Positions 12,001 through 50,260 of a stretch of DNA of 64,000 nucleotides are shown in pieces (within the stretch, counting starts at the first letter, position 1; each line of letters opens with the position of its first letter). The translations under genes were made by a program, and so were the position numbers. Location of the stretch: NCBI GenBank assembly GCA_024803745.1, contig JANJXV010000025.1, forward strand, positions 21,169,610 to 21,233,609, read 5' to 3'. The notes under the pieces are model-generated. The model had not been told where the DNA came from and ran no database searches. It saw nothing but the letters and a program-made list of their open reading frames with translations. Source of the stretch: Megascapheus bottae (Eukaryota; Chordata; Mammalia; Rodentia; Geomyidae).

Positions 12001-12151
12001 AGGGTTGGGCTGTCAAGTTTTCTTGGGGGACCCCTAATATAATTCTGTTTTTTCGTGCAGATGCAAGGCTTCCAACCCGGAATCAAGTGTCCCCTGCAGC
12101 TCCCAGACCTCCACGGAGGGGATGACTTGTGCTGAGGCCACAGATGTTTGA
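9080..12151 (+). CDS. RGL4/RalGDS-like plus-strand copy: catalytic-domain exons and C-terminus, open to the stop
   Basis: Exons 9080-9286, 9604-9707, 10091-10175, 10524-10598, 11064-11096, 11387-11508, 11686-11781 and 12061-12151 join in phase with GT/AG borders and no internal stop. They encode most of a CDC25-type RasGEF catalytic domain: VVTTCLGNRTMVAADRARV, LKKTWKEVSRDSFQEF, GTIPYLGAFLAELES, then AWFESVPRLSEAESYRLACE. A basic, serine-rich tail of about 50 residues ends in CAEATDV at the TGA (12149-12151). There is no Ras-association domain, as in RGL4-type proteins and unlike RALGDS, RGL1 and RGL2. A poly(A) signal follows at 12172. The first helix of the domain is missing because of the upstream deletion. 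The copy may be a pseudogene, or may be translated from an internal start: an ATG at 9020 reads straight into the first exon. Whether the product is active is unknown. Confidence 0.7.
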
Positions 12152-12171
12152 ATATTTGAACAAAAAAGTCC

Positions 12172-12177
12172 AATAAA
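12172..12177 (+). terminator. Poly(A) signal of the plus-strand RGL-like copy
   Basis: AATAAA 21 bases after the TGA stop codon. It fits a short 3' untranslated region. Confidence 0.75.
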
Positions 12178-13213
12178 ACTGTTGTTTGCCATAACACTAT
12201 GAATATTGATTTGGCGCAAATAGAAATTGTATGGCTTAAAATAGTATTGCAATTATACCACAGACTTTCTTGATGTCTTCTCAAATACACAACTCTAATC
12301 TTTATCATGATGATAAATCAGGAGCAACTAGAAATTTGCTCCCTGTACCAGACCTGGATTTCAACTACACATAGACTACAAAATGGGGATTAGAAATCCA
12401 TAGAAGTGATACTGGGGAGTGTACATGTCACCCCATCTTGGGATATTTGCACCCCTGCTCCTCACAGAGCTGCTTGTCCAGGGAAAATCCTGTGTAATTG
12501 GTAAGAAATTCCATTCCAGGCAGGGTTTGACAGGGTGAGGGCCTGTCCAAGGAAACAGATTTCCTGTGACAATGATACTAAAGGAACTAAATGAGTTAGG
12601 GGAAAGAATCTACTTAGCAAAGGAATACATCCTCAAAATGACATTACTGACAAATGCAATCGGTAAACAAAATTGAAAATGAAGACTGGCATCCATGAGT
12701 TGAAATGTCCACTAGAGAAGCACCACAGTTAACTAGCACTCCTTAGAATTTGATGGGGTCAAAGGTGCCAGTCACTATACTGAAAAGTGCACGAGAGTGA
12801 CCAAGAAGTTCAAAGAGGACATTCCTGAGAAGTCTTTCAAATGAAGCTAAACCCAAGAAGGCAAAACCAAGAGAAAACACTGAGGCTCATTAGAGAAATT
12901 GCTAATGGTTCATGCCCAGAGTCCTTCGGGAGGGTGAGATCTGAGGACCACCAGCTGAAGCAAGAAAGTCTATGAGACTGTTCTCTCTCAAAGAAGGGGA
13001 AAAACATACTCAAAGCTGGAATTGAAGCTGTGGCTCAAGTAGTAGAACACTAGATAAGCACAAAAGCTCAAGGACAATGCCAGGACCAGTAAAAACAAAA
13101 CAACATAAGAAACCTTATTGAAATCTCTGAGAAGAAATGAGATCGTAAGAGTCCATTGCATATCACATGACTCAAACATTTCCCAGCCTCGGTATAAAAA
13201 TGGACACACAAGG

Positions 13214-13405
13214 GCCGGGAGTTTGGCCTAGTGGTTAAAGTGCTTGCCTAGCATGCATGAAGACTCGGGTTCGATTCCTCGGTACCACATATACAAAAAA
13301 AGCCGGAAGTGGTGCTGAGGCTCAAGTGGTAGAGCTCTAGCCTTGAGAAAGTCCAAGGACAGTGCTCAGGCTCTGAGCTCAAGCCCAGGACTGGCAAAAA
13401 AAAAA
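13214..13405 (+). repeat. tRNA/ID-like SINE, full length
   Basis: Begins GGCCGGGAGTTTGGCCTAG, carries a tRNA-type B box (GGTTCGATTCCTC), a second GTGGTAGAGCTCTAGCC segment and an A-rich tail after GACTGGC. Confidence 0.85.
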
Positions 13406-14529
13406 ATGGACACACAAATTCAAAAAGCCCAAGGGAACCCATTAGGTTAAACCTCATGAACTCTTAACAACATAGAGAATTCTAGGCACACTCTTGCATA
13501 TCTTGAATACAGCTGGGGAAAAAATGGCAGAACTATCTCTACTGGATTATGATCAGATTTCTCTTTAGAAGCTCTGAAGGCTAGGAGGACAAAGTACTGA
13601 AAAGAACCAGCAGGTCAGGTGAGAGTAGTTTGTAATCATAGTGACTCAAGAAGCAGAGCTCTAAAGATTCCAGTTCAAAACCTGCCTGGGCAGGAAACTC
13701 AGTGAGTCTCAAAGATTCTGCAATTAGGCAGCAAAAAGCTGAAAATGGAGCTGTGGCTCAAATGGTAGAGAACTAGCCTTGAGCAAAAAAAAAAATCTCA
13801 GGGACAGCACTCGTGCCCTGAGCTCAAACCCAAATCAATGGCTCCCACTACCCATGGCTTCCTCTTTGTATTCTGGATGTCATGCCAAAGTCTGCTTCTG
13901 TATCTGCTCAGGATGTGTGTATCAGGATATGAGTTTATTAGGATGTTGGTTCTGTACCTTATTACCCACCAATTTAGGTGACCAGTTCCCAGGCAGTGTT
14001 GTGGGACTTGGTGTGCCTAGTACCAGGCCAGGAGTCTCAATAAATGGAAATGCTTATATTCATAAGATTCCCCAAGTCCAAAGAAAGGACAGAGGGACAA
14101 ATCATTTGGGAATGGTGCTTGTTCTTCCTTCCTTTCCCCCTCTTGGTGAACTGGCTCACCAAGACTGTTGAGCGTGAGAGTAGTTCTCACTAATATAAAC
14201 AGGACTTGAAGTTGGTACCTGATGCTTTTGCTGAGTGGCTAGCATTCTACCAACTAAGCCACGCCTCCAACCCCACCCCCTAACTGCTAACTCATTCCCT
14301 GCGCCAAAAGAAACTGTTAACTTCAATGATGTTCTTAAGAATGTACTTTATTCTATTACATTATGGCGTCTCTACTCAGGTTAAGGTCTCTTTCCTTTAC
14401 TTCTCTCCATGCTGAAGGTTCGAGACTTTCAGATAATTTGATATTCTATTGGAATACAAGAAAAGTAAGCCAAAATGAATGTTGGGGAGGGAATATTGTG
14501 AGAAGGTGCTTAAGAGTTTGACATTATTG

Positions 14530-14716
14530 GGGCCAGGAGTCTGGCCTAGTGGTTGAGTGCTTGCCTAGCATGCACAAAGACCCAGGTTGAATTCCTCGGT
14601 GCCACATACATAGAAAAAGGCAGAAATGGTGCTGTGGCTCAAGTGGTAGAGCTCTAGTCTTGAGAAAGCCCAAGGACAGTGCTCAGGCCCTGCACTCAAG
14701 CCCCAGAACTGGCCAA
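14530..14716 (+). repeat. tRNA/ID-like SINE
   Basis: Same family and orientation as the copy at 13214, with a slightly diverged B box (GGTTGAATTCCTCGG). Confidence 0.8.
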
Positions 14717-15382
14717 AAAAATTTTTTGAGAGTTTTAAATTATTTTTTGTCAGTTCGGGGACTTGAACTTGGAACCTTGTTGCTGTCCCTGAGCATCTTT
14801 GTGCCCAAGGCCCAAAGCTAGTGCTCTACCACCTGAGCCACAGCACCATTTCCAGCTTTTTCTGAGTAGTTTCTTAGAGATGAGTCTCATTGACTTTCCT
14901 GCCTGGGCTGTCTTCAAACTGCCATCCTCAGATCCCAGTCTCCTGAGTAGCTAGGATTATAGGTGTGAGCCACCAGTGGCCAGGTGGCTCTACATCGCTT
15001 TTATTTTTTTTACTCAAAGCTGGTGCTCTACCACTTGAGGCACTACTGCTCTTGGATGGTTAATTGGAGATAAGAGTCTCAAAGATTTTCCAGGCAGTCT
15101 TCAAATCACAGTCCTCAGATCTCAGCCTCCTGCATAGCTGGGATTCCAGATGTGAAACACCAGCACCTGACCTTAATTTTTTAAATTATATCCAACATCT
15201 TCTGGGGTTTTTTTGTATATGTAAGGTTTCAAGCATTTTCTGTTTAAAATTAGTTCCAAATAGTACAATATGAACAGATAAGAATCAAGGAGTTTTAGAT
15301 GCTGGATTTAGTTTGCCTGTTTTCATTACTTAGATATATGACTTGACAAAATTATAGGAAGGACAAATTGAATTTTTTTTAC

Positions 15383-42207
<26,825 letters not shown>

Positions 42208-42780
42208 CTGTCTCCATCATCCCCCCCCCCTTGGACACAGGTTAATGGATTTCCCCTTGGAGGGTGCCTCAGTTTACCCTGCCCCCCAGCATACCTGAGA
42301 AGCCGTGGGCTGGCCGGATGGGTGGGCTTGGGCGAGGCGCGCCCTGCACTGGGAAGCCAGCAGTGGCTGGAAAGGCGGAACCTTCTAGCTTTCCCTGAAG
42401 AAGGAAGCCCGCACTCGCCCTTGCACGGCAGCCCTGCCCCTTCTACAAACTGACATGGGAGCTGAAAGAAATTGATGGACATTTGAGGCTTGTTGGGGGG
42501 ACTGGGATATGGAGGAGGGGGCGACAGCAACGACCCGCAGAGGCGCGAGCTGCCTACGCCATCCTGACGCCTTGTGGGGGGGCCGCCCACCCCAGCAGGG
42601 AGGGAGGGAGGGAAGGAAAGAAGGGGGGAAGGAGGGAGGGAGGGAGGAGGGAGGGAGGAGGCACGCGCAGCCCCCAACGCCCTACCGCCCAGGCCTGCAT
42701 CCCCACAGGCGCGCGCGTCCTCGCCATCCAGAGCGCTTTCCCGGGGGAGGCAGCAGCGACTCTACTTCAGGTCCCACACA
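42208..42780 (-). promoter_or_regulatory. CpG island, candidate promoter of the CCDC7-like gene
   Basis: A GC-rich block with many CpG dinucleotides (GGGCGAGGCGCGCCC near 42330, GCGCGCGTCCTCG near 42711) in an otherwise AT-rich neighbourhood. On the minus strand a consensus donor (GGAGACAG/GTAAAC) ends at 42208. The first coding exon of the CCDC7-like gene has an acceptor just upstream of its ATG (at 38189), so a non-coding first exon is needed and this is a good place for it. A (GGGA)n tract lies within it at 42598-42660. Confidence 0.5.
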
Positions 42781-44598
42781 CGCACACCTCTGCCACCTTG
42801 ACGACCTGGGACCCGATCAGTGACCACCACGGGGGACACGCAGTCCTCCTCCCACTGGAAGAGGTCAGAAAAGCGCAAACCCAATGGTTTTGGAATGAGC
42901 TGGACTTGAGCCACCCAAGGCCCTGCTCTTCCACGCTCAGTCCTGGGGCACGGTGGGTGCTGTCCTTGGTGCTGAAGGTCAGAGAGCGAGTGGGACGTGT
43001 ACAGACACCTACCCGATCTCACCTAGGGAGATCCCTTCTCTCAGGGCCTCGCCTTTCCAATGCTCCTTCCTCTTACTTCTGCTACCAGGGTCTCTAATCT
43101 GTCCATTTCCCTGAGCTTCCTTCTTCAACCCATGGGTCTTGTTTTGACTTGTTTAATGTGGACTAACCCAATCTACTTTTGTCCGCTCTGATTTGCCTGC
43201 CCTCTACTAGCATATCCTGTCCTCGAGGCCAAGAATATTATCCTTAAAGGTAGCACCTGCTGAGATCCAGCACAAGAAATAAGGAAGCAGGGGATTCCGC
43301 CCTGGATCCTTCTCTCTCAGACACCGTAAGGATCCTCTCCACTCGATACAAGAAGATAGCTTCCTGGACACTTAGAAGACAGAAGTCAAAAGACCTCCAG
43401 CCTAGCCACTCAGCAAAGATTGTTCTCCTCTAGTTGGCACGATTGGTTAGGGCCTGAACATGGGACTGATGAAACTGAATGAGGCTTCAGGGTTGGAAAC
43501 CTGAGGAAGGAGGGGTTTTTGGGGGGGGGCTATTTTGTTTTGTTTTGTTTCTGTTCGATGGCTGACAGCTGGTACACATCTTTTCATCTTGAAGGTAGAC
43601 TTCCTGGGAGAATGACAGCATCAGAGAAGGTAGGAAGACCCAGGAGCTCAGGAGATGCCATCCAACATTGAACATAGTAATTTGAGGGATCATTTTTCCT
43701 GCTTTGTTTTTCTTGTCTGAGGCACTTTAGGAGGATTTTTTTAATGTTTAAAAAAAGTATGCATCATTACAGAGAGATTTCAGTGTGATATTTACACATA
43801 TTTACATGCGTGCGATTTACTTTATCAAATTCATCCTGTCTATATTACTCTTTCTTAATACCTCTTCTCCCCTCTCCTTTCCCGTTCTACCCCACCCCCA
43901 CCCCAGGCCTGGGTCTTGAACTCTGGTCCTGGAAGCTGTCCCTGAGTCTCTTTGTGCTCAAGCCTTGCATTCTACCACTTTAGCCACAGCACCACTTTAG
44001 GCTTTTTCTAAGTAGTTTCTTAGAGATAAGCGTCATGCAGACTTTCCTACCCTATCCACTCTCAGACCCCGCCCTCTCCACCAAGTCACGCCCTCTCCAT
44101 TACTCCTATTCTGAGCCCCACTTGAAGGCCTCTGGCTTTCTCAGGAGAGTGGCCTGCAGTCCTAAAAAAAAAAAATCTTTTTGTTTTGTCTTTTTTTAAG
44201 GCAGTGAGACTTCCTAGCCCTAGATCCACCCAAAATCCTAAAATAAGGGACTGAAAGAACAGAGTTCTAGCCCAGGGAGTGACAGGGAAGAGAGCCTCAC
44301 ACCAAAGATCTGAGGCTGAAGGAGTGTGAAGCCTAAGGGCCCGGGGTTTCCTATCTAAAATACAGGGGATGGGCAGGGTCATTCTCAAGATCCTTTTCAA
44401 CTCTATAAAGTACTGCCATACTCCTAAAAGTGTCCAGGGGGTTCTTCTGCAGTAGAAAAGCCTGGAATGTTCTTCCAGCTGGATTAGCAAAGGGAAGGGA
44501 ATTGAGAAATGGAAACCATATCCCTACAGCCAGATGAAAACACCTGCAACAACTTTCCTTTAGGCAAACTGGTCACAGGACCACAGTTTCTACAAGGT

Positions 44599-44662
<64 letters not shown>

Positions 44663-45177
44663 CCTCCCTCCCTCCTTCCCTCCCTTTCTTTTCTCTGCCT
44701 CTATACTCCCTCCACAGAAAGTGCTGCAGCCTCTCCCCAGCCCCCCCCCAACTACTCACTTATCCTCTCATACTACTACCCAGCGCCGCTTACATCTACT
44801 GTAAAGAACTCATTCTCAGGTGGGTGCCAGTGGCTCATGCCTGTAATCCTAGTTATTCAGGAGGCTGAGATCTGAGAATCATGGTTCAAAGCCAGCCCAG
44901 GCAAGAAAACTTATGAGACTCTTATCTCCAATTAACTACCAGGAAACCAGAAGTGGCGCTGTGGCTCAATGTAGTAGAGCACTAGCTTTGAGCTGAAGAG
45001 CTCAGGAACAGTGGCCAAGCCCAGAGTTCAAAGCTCCATGACCAACAACAACAACAAAAAAAATCATTCTCTAAGGTCACAGCTAAAAAAATAACTAAAG
45101 GAAAACAGACCAACGGCTCTCACAAAGCAAAGACAGTGGGAAAAAAGAGCCAGAAGTTTAGCAAAAAGCAGTCTTGA
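42781..45177. other. Intergenic stretch between the CpG island and AHSP
   Basis: No gene recognised. A reverse SINE piece lies at about 43905-44045, a (TC)n tract at 44600-44656 and a composite SINE at about 44815-45060. Short open frames over the TC tract are repeat artefacts. Confidence 0.5.
44600..44656. repeat. (TC)n microsatellite
   Basis: About 28 TC units followed by TCCC-rich sequence to about 44690. Confidence 0.93.
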
Positions 45178-45178
45178 T

Positions 45179-45184
45179 CTTTAT
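45179..45184 (-). terminator. AHSP poly(A) signal
   Basis: AATAAA on the minus strand, 58 bases beyond the AHSP stop codon (45242-45244). Confidence 0.75.
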
Positions 45185-45241
45185 TGACGTATCACTGTAG
45201 AATGCCACCATGACAAAATACATGAAACAAAGAGATAGGAC

Positions 45242-45813
45242 TTAAGGGTTTTTTAGAGATGAAAAGCTAGAAGATGATGCCTCATTTGGATGCCCCTGAG
45301 ATTTCAGGAATGCCTTGTACTTGTCCAGGAAAGGGGTGGCCAGAGAGTTCAGCTCCTGCTGAAATGCTTTCAGAGCTATATCTTTCTCCTGGTGCTCCCC
45401 TACAATTTGCTTGCTGTAATAGTTGATGTAGATGTTTATCCAATCGTTCACCATCTTTTCCATGTCTCCTTCAGATATAAGAGGATCCTCGAAAACCTGA
45501 GGAGGGAGGGAGGGAGTTGGCAAGGAGAAATGTGGTGAGTAATTTGATTTAGGAATGCCAGAACAAGCATTGGGTACCGGTGGGTCACTGGTGCTGTATA
45601 CTGGACTCTGTAATCCTAACTACTCAGGAGACTGTAATCTGAGGATCTCAGTTCAAAGCTAGCCCAGGCAGAAGAGTTTGTGAGAAGCTTATCCCCAGTT
45701 AACCAGCCAAAAGCTCAAGATGGAGGTGTGGTTCAAGTGATAGAGCACCCACCTTAAACATAAATGCCAAGTGTGAGGCTGTAAGTTCAAGCCCAGTACC
45801 AAGCAGAAGAAAA

Positions 45814-45862
<49 letters not shown>

Positions 45863-46116
45863 GGAGGAGGAGAAGGAAGAGGATGAAAGCCAGTGTCACA
45901 GATTCTCACATACTCCTTTCTCTGTTTGGAATTCATTGTCTAGTTTCTCTCAGCATCACCACTACCCTTGCAGCATCATATTCAGAATAAAATTATTCTC
46001 CTCTGCCCACACCCCAAGGCACACAGAGAACCCAGGCTTACCTGTTGATCCAGCAGAACATTAAATTCCTTCTTTCCTTTAGCAATGAGGTCCTTATTGT
46101 TTGGAAGCAGGGTCAT
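45242..46116 (-). CDS. AHSP: Alpha-haemoglobin stabilising protein
   Basis: Erythroid chaperone that binds free alpha-globin and keeps it folded and non-oxidative until it pairs with beta-globin. Two coding exons: 46042-46116 (25 codons, ATG at 46114-46116) and 45242-45496 (84 codons plus stop), joined in phase 0 with GT/AG borders, giving 109 residues against 102 in human. The second exon reads VFEDPLISEGDME, NDWINIYINYYSKQ and ELNSLATPFLDKYKAFLKS, matching the three-helix family fold. The Asp29-Pro30 pair of the loop between helices 1 and 2, known to matter for alpha-globin binding, falls at exactly the same positions. The Ser-rich tail is longer than in human. A non-coding first exon probably ends at 46290 (donor GAAG/GTGAGC on the minus strand). 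RUSF1 lies upstream on the opposite strand, as in human. Confidence 0.95.
45806..45882. repeat. (GAG)n / (GGAA)n imperfect repeat in the AHSP intron
   Basis: Purine-rich repeat at the tail of a composite SINE (about 45575-45800), inside the single coding intron of AHSP. Confidence 0.85.
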
Positions 46117-46418
46117 CTTCCTGACAAGAGAAAGAGGTGGATTTTAATTATCATGTACCCTCACCCTTGAGTATTCTCCCCAGTTCTCTTGTTCCCTTTT
46201 AAAGGCCCCTTGTGTCCAGTAAGGACTTTGCCTTGCAAAACCTCTCAAGCTGCACTCTGCTCTGAGCTTCTCTCCCACGTAAGGCTCACCTTCAAGTTGC
46301 AGTGGCCTTCTGCCTCACACAGGCTAGTTAGGGTCTGGATGTGTGCTGAGCTGAGCTGAGCTAGAGTCAATTGTCAGCTTAAGAAGGAAACGCCCTACAT
46401 CTGGGACCTGGGAGAGTG

Positions 46419-46499
46419 TGATAGGTCAACCTGGAGAGTAGGAGGGTGGAGAGGCTTGCCTGGAACTAGAAAGATAGAGAGACCACAAGAAACAGATAA
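46419..46499 (-). promoter_or_regulatory. Cluster of GATA-type motifs upstream of AHSP
   Basis: Three WGATAR matches (TGATAG 46419-46424, AGATAG 46472-46477, AGATAA 46494-46499) within 81 bases, just upstream of the predicted non-coding first exon. AHSP is a known GATA-1 target, so this could be its erythroid promoter or enhancer. Short motifs like these also arise by chance. Confidence 0.4.
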
Positions 46500-49400
46500 A
46501 AGCAAGAACCCAACCAGGAACACTGGCTTGCCCACAGCTGCCAAGTGCTAAGGTAATATTCACTGAGCCACTAGTCCACGACAAGTGCTCTTCTGTCTCC
46601 CACAATGCAATGTCTTTCTCCCAATCCACAGAAGGCAGGTGAACAGGACAGCAGCTCAAGTGACATCCGAAGTTCAAGACCAGCCCAGGCTACATAGCAG
46701 CTTTCATTCATGTATTTTAGGCACTATTTTCAAGTGTGCATTAAGTATGTATCTTCATAAGTGTATTTTGCAGATGAACTTTGGAAGATGAGGGAACAAG
46801 GCTGAATTAGCGAATGCTCCGGAATGCACATGCCTGTAACTCTAGTGCAGAGGAGGTTAAGGGAGGGGGCTCTTAAGTATGTTGCAGCCTGGACTGCAAC
46901 ATGGGACCCTGTCTCAAAGAAAAAGGAAGCCAAGTGCCATTGACTCTTGCCTGTAACACTGGCTACTCAAGAGACTGAGATCTGAGGCTGACACCCAGCA
47001 AAAAAGCTGGAAGTAGTGGTGTAACTCAAGAGGTAGAGCACCAGCCTTGAGCAAAAAGGCTAAAGAACAACAGCCAGGCCCAGAGTTCAAGCCCCAGTAC
47101 CGGCACGCACATGTGCACACGCACACACACACACACACACACACAGAGTGAATATGAAATGATTCAAACATATCATGAATATGAAAAGAAATACAACAAT
47201 GAAATCCTTTTCTGTATAATTAAGATAATTTTTAAAACGCAGATATGGGGACCAGGAGTTTGACCTAGTGGTAGAGTGCTTGCCTAGCATGCACAAAGAC
47301 CCGGGTTCAATTCCTCGGTACCACATACATAGAAAAAAGCCAGAAGTGGTGCTGTGGCTCAAGTCGTAGAGTTCTAGCCTTGAGAAAGTCCAAGGACAGT
47401 GCTCAGGCCCTGAACTCAAGGTGCAGGACTGGCAAAAAAAAAAAAAGCAGATATGAACTGGTTCAGGTAGCATATTAATAGCTAAACAAATGTTACACTG
47501 ACTAAAAAAAACTAGGGGCCAAGGAAATAGATAAGTGGCCTCCAGCCTTGCAGTTATAACCATGAAAAGAATCTACAAGCAGGGAACTTCAGATGGAACC
47601 CATTCGAAAAACTTGGCATCAACTGGGTGCTGTAGCTCATGCTTGTAATCCTATCTACTCAGGAAGTCAATATCTGAGGATCATAGTTCAAAGCCAGCCC
47701 AGGCAGTAAAGTTCCTGAGACTCTTACCTCCAATTAACCACCAGAAAACCAGAAGTAATGCTGTGGCTCAACATGGTAAACAGCACTAACCTTAAGCAAA
47801 AGGGCTCAAGGACATTGCTCAGGTCCTGAGTTCGAACTCCATGACAGACTGAAGAAAAACAAAGTTGGTGTCAGAGTTTAGTATACTCACAAAAGCTATC
47901 ATTAAAATTGTTACAATTTTATAACTTTTTTTCACTCTACCCAGAAACTCAAAATTTAAAAAAAAAATTAAAGTACTCTTTATCTCAGGCTCAATGACTC
48001 CTTGTAGGTATGAGATAAGGTAAAGATGGCTAGGAAGGGCGTTCCAGAGTAATGTTCCTGAGAAAAGTGATAATTTGGGACAATCAGAAGTTTCAAGTAG
48101 AGTTGTCGGCTGGGGCCACATGGGTCAGAAAAGATGAAGAATGTCAACTAGAAATTAAGATGTTTTATTTGTTAATTTATAAAAAGGGGGGGAATATTCA
48201 GGCATTGATGGTTCACACACACCTATAATCCTAGCTACTCCACAGACTGGGACCTGATAGATTATAGTTTGAAGTCAGCACAAACAGAAAAGTCTAGGAG
48301 ATTTCATCTCCAAAATAACCAGCAAAAATCAGAAATGGGGACAATGGCTCACATGGCAGAGTACCAACAAAATAGGCCAGCCTAGCAAATGTAAGACCCT
48401 GAGTTCAAAGCTCCAGGAGTCAAATCCATGAGACTCCTATCTTCAATTCACCACCAAAGAGCCATAAGTGGAGGTGTGGCCCAAGTGGTAGCCAGTCTTG
48501 AGGGAAAAAAAAGAAGCCGAAAGACAACACCCAGAAAGAAAAGAAAAGAAAAAGGAGGAGGAAGTCTTGTATGGAATTCAAGAGAGTGAAAGAGCTTTAT
48601 ACAGAGGAAAATGAGGAATGGTGGGAAAAATGAGACATCTTATTCTTACATTGGTGTTTTCATCCTTGAAGAGGAAGAGGAACATTGGGCATGTTTAGGT
48701 CAAATCAATCTTGTATTATAGTTCCAGACAGAACATTTTTTAAGTCCTGAATAGCACAAAAAGTTTTCATCCTTGTTTCAGTCACTTGGCAGACAGCTGT
48801 ACACCAAAGAATCCGTGCATTCAGCAAATGTGACCTTCAAGGCTCTTTGGTCAGCCATCACCATCCTAACACCCACATCAGTGGTGGTATCTACAGAAAA
48901 GCTAATGGAAAACTAATATTGCTCAGCTCTTTGACCTCCCAAATTAACATTTTTTGTGTGTGTGCCAGTCCTGGGACTTGAACTCATGATCCAGGTGCAA
49001 CCTCGAAGCTTTTTCATTCAAGGTTAGCAATCTCCCACCCTGAGCCGCTGCTCCACTTCCAACTTTCCTAGTGATTCATTGGAGATAAGAGTCTCATGGA
49101 TGTTCCTGCCTGGGCTGGCTTGGAAGCGCCATCTTCAGACCTCAGCCTCCTGAGCAGCTAGGACGACAGGCCTGAGCCACCAGTGCCTGGCCCAAATTAG
49201 TCTTTTTTTTTTTTTTAAAGCCAGCGAAAAGCAAGTGAAGGTAGAAGGCTTAGTTAGGTTTTTCCCTCCAGGATTAACTTAACCAGTGTCTTCCCATCCT
49301 GTATTTGTCTACATCTTTGCATCCGAGCCATGAGCTAGGAATAAAGGGTAAAAAAAATAACCTGGGCCTGGTGGCACACACCTGTAATCCCAGCCCTCAA

Positions 49401-49689
49401 AAGGCTGAGGCCTGCCTGCTCTTCAGGACAAATCCCAAGCCAACCTGGGCCTACCTGGGAGGAAAGACCATGCAAAAGAAGACAAAGGAAAAAAAAACCA
49501 GTATATTGTCCCTGGCCCTACAGCAAAGAAGAAACCTCAGCTAAAACCTAGGGGGTCTGACGGCTCACACACTCCCTAGAGACACCTTCTGCGGTTGCTG
49601 TTGTTCCCCTTTCTCTCCATGACTGGAAACTGCAGGTGGTGTCCTGACACAGCCAAGGGGCCCTGTCAAAACATTCAAAGAACTCTTTT
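46500..49689. other. Intergenic stretch between AHSP and RUSF1
   Basis: Repeats only: B1-like pieces at about 46665-46700, 46805-46925 and 49350-49470; composite SINEs at about 46925-47145 (+, with (CA)n), 47620-47850 (+), 48195-48540 (+, two pieces) and 48955-49190 (-); and an ID-like SINE at 47248-47440 (+). No coding exon recognised. Confidence 0.5.
47248..47440 (+). repeat. tRNA/ID-like SINE
   Basis: GACCAGGAGTTTGACCTAG head, B box GGGTTCAATTCCTCGG, A-rich tail. Confidence 0.83.
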
Positions 49690-50260
49690 TGTGTCGGGAG
49701 AGGGGCGTGGAGTCCGTGGGACGCCGCGATCGGCTCTCCCCACCGGACAAGGGGGCAGCGCGGAGGCGAGGGGGTCCCGGGCAGCGGCAGAAGATTGTCC
49801 CCGCGCAGCCGCCATATCTAGGCCGGAAGTGTACAAATTGTCCCGCCCCCCCCCCTTCCCCACGCACGGTGGGCGGTAGCAGAACCGGAAGTCCACGGCC
49901 AGCCGTGTGGCGGGGGTGGAGAGCCACGATGGCGGACGCTGCGCCCGTCCATGCGTCTCTCTGCTCCGAGCAGTTCGGCTCCGGAGCCGCCCGGGGTTGC
50001 CGCGTGGCCGAGGACGGCAGCCTGCAGTGGGAGGCGACGGGCTGGCGCTGGTGGCGGCTCCCCAGGACGACCCCCGCCACCCCCCCGGGCCCGGGCGGAG
50101 GCGGGGACCAGGCTCCCGGGGCCGCCGCGCCGCCCCTGGCGGGTCTGGGGGCCGTGTTCCTGCCGCAGGGCTTCCCCGACAGCGTCAGCGCCGACTACCT
50201 GCCCTACCAGCTGTGGGACTCGGTGCAGGTGGGGCGGGGGACACCCGACGCCCCTCCAGG
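49690..50260 (+). promoter_or_regulatory. CpG-island promoter of RUSF1
   Basis: Strongly CpG-rich block surrounding the RUSF1 start codon. Two ETS-type sites (GGCCGGAAGTG near 49821 and ACCGGAAGTCC near 49882) lie upstream of the ATG, and the ATG itself sits in a YY1-like ACGATGGCGGAC context. No TATA box was seen, which suits a broadly expressed gene. Confidence 0.75.

Larger units (their letters stand above)
12178..15382. other. Intergenic stretch between the RGL-like copy and the CCDC7-like gene
   Basis: AT-richer sequence with no exon I could recognise. Plus-strand tRNA/ID-like SINEs lie at about 13214-13405 and 14530-14716. Minus-strand composite SINE pieces lie at about 14745-14990 and 15015-15175. 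Further 3' exons of the CCDC7-like gene could be hidden here, since related proteins have long C-terminal extensions. Confidence 0.5.
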
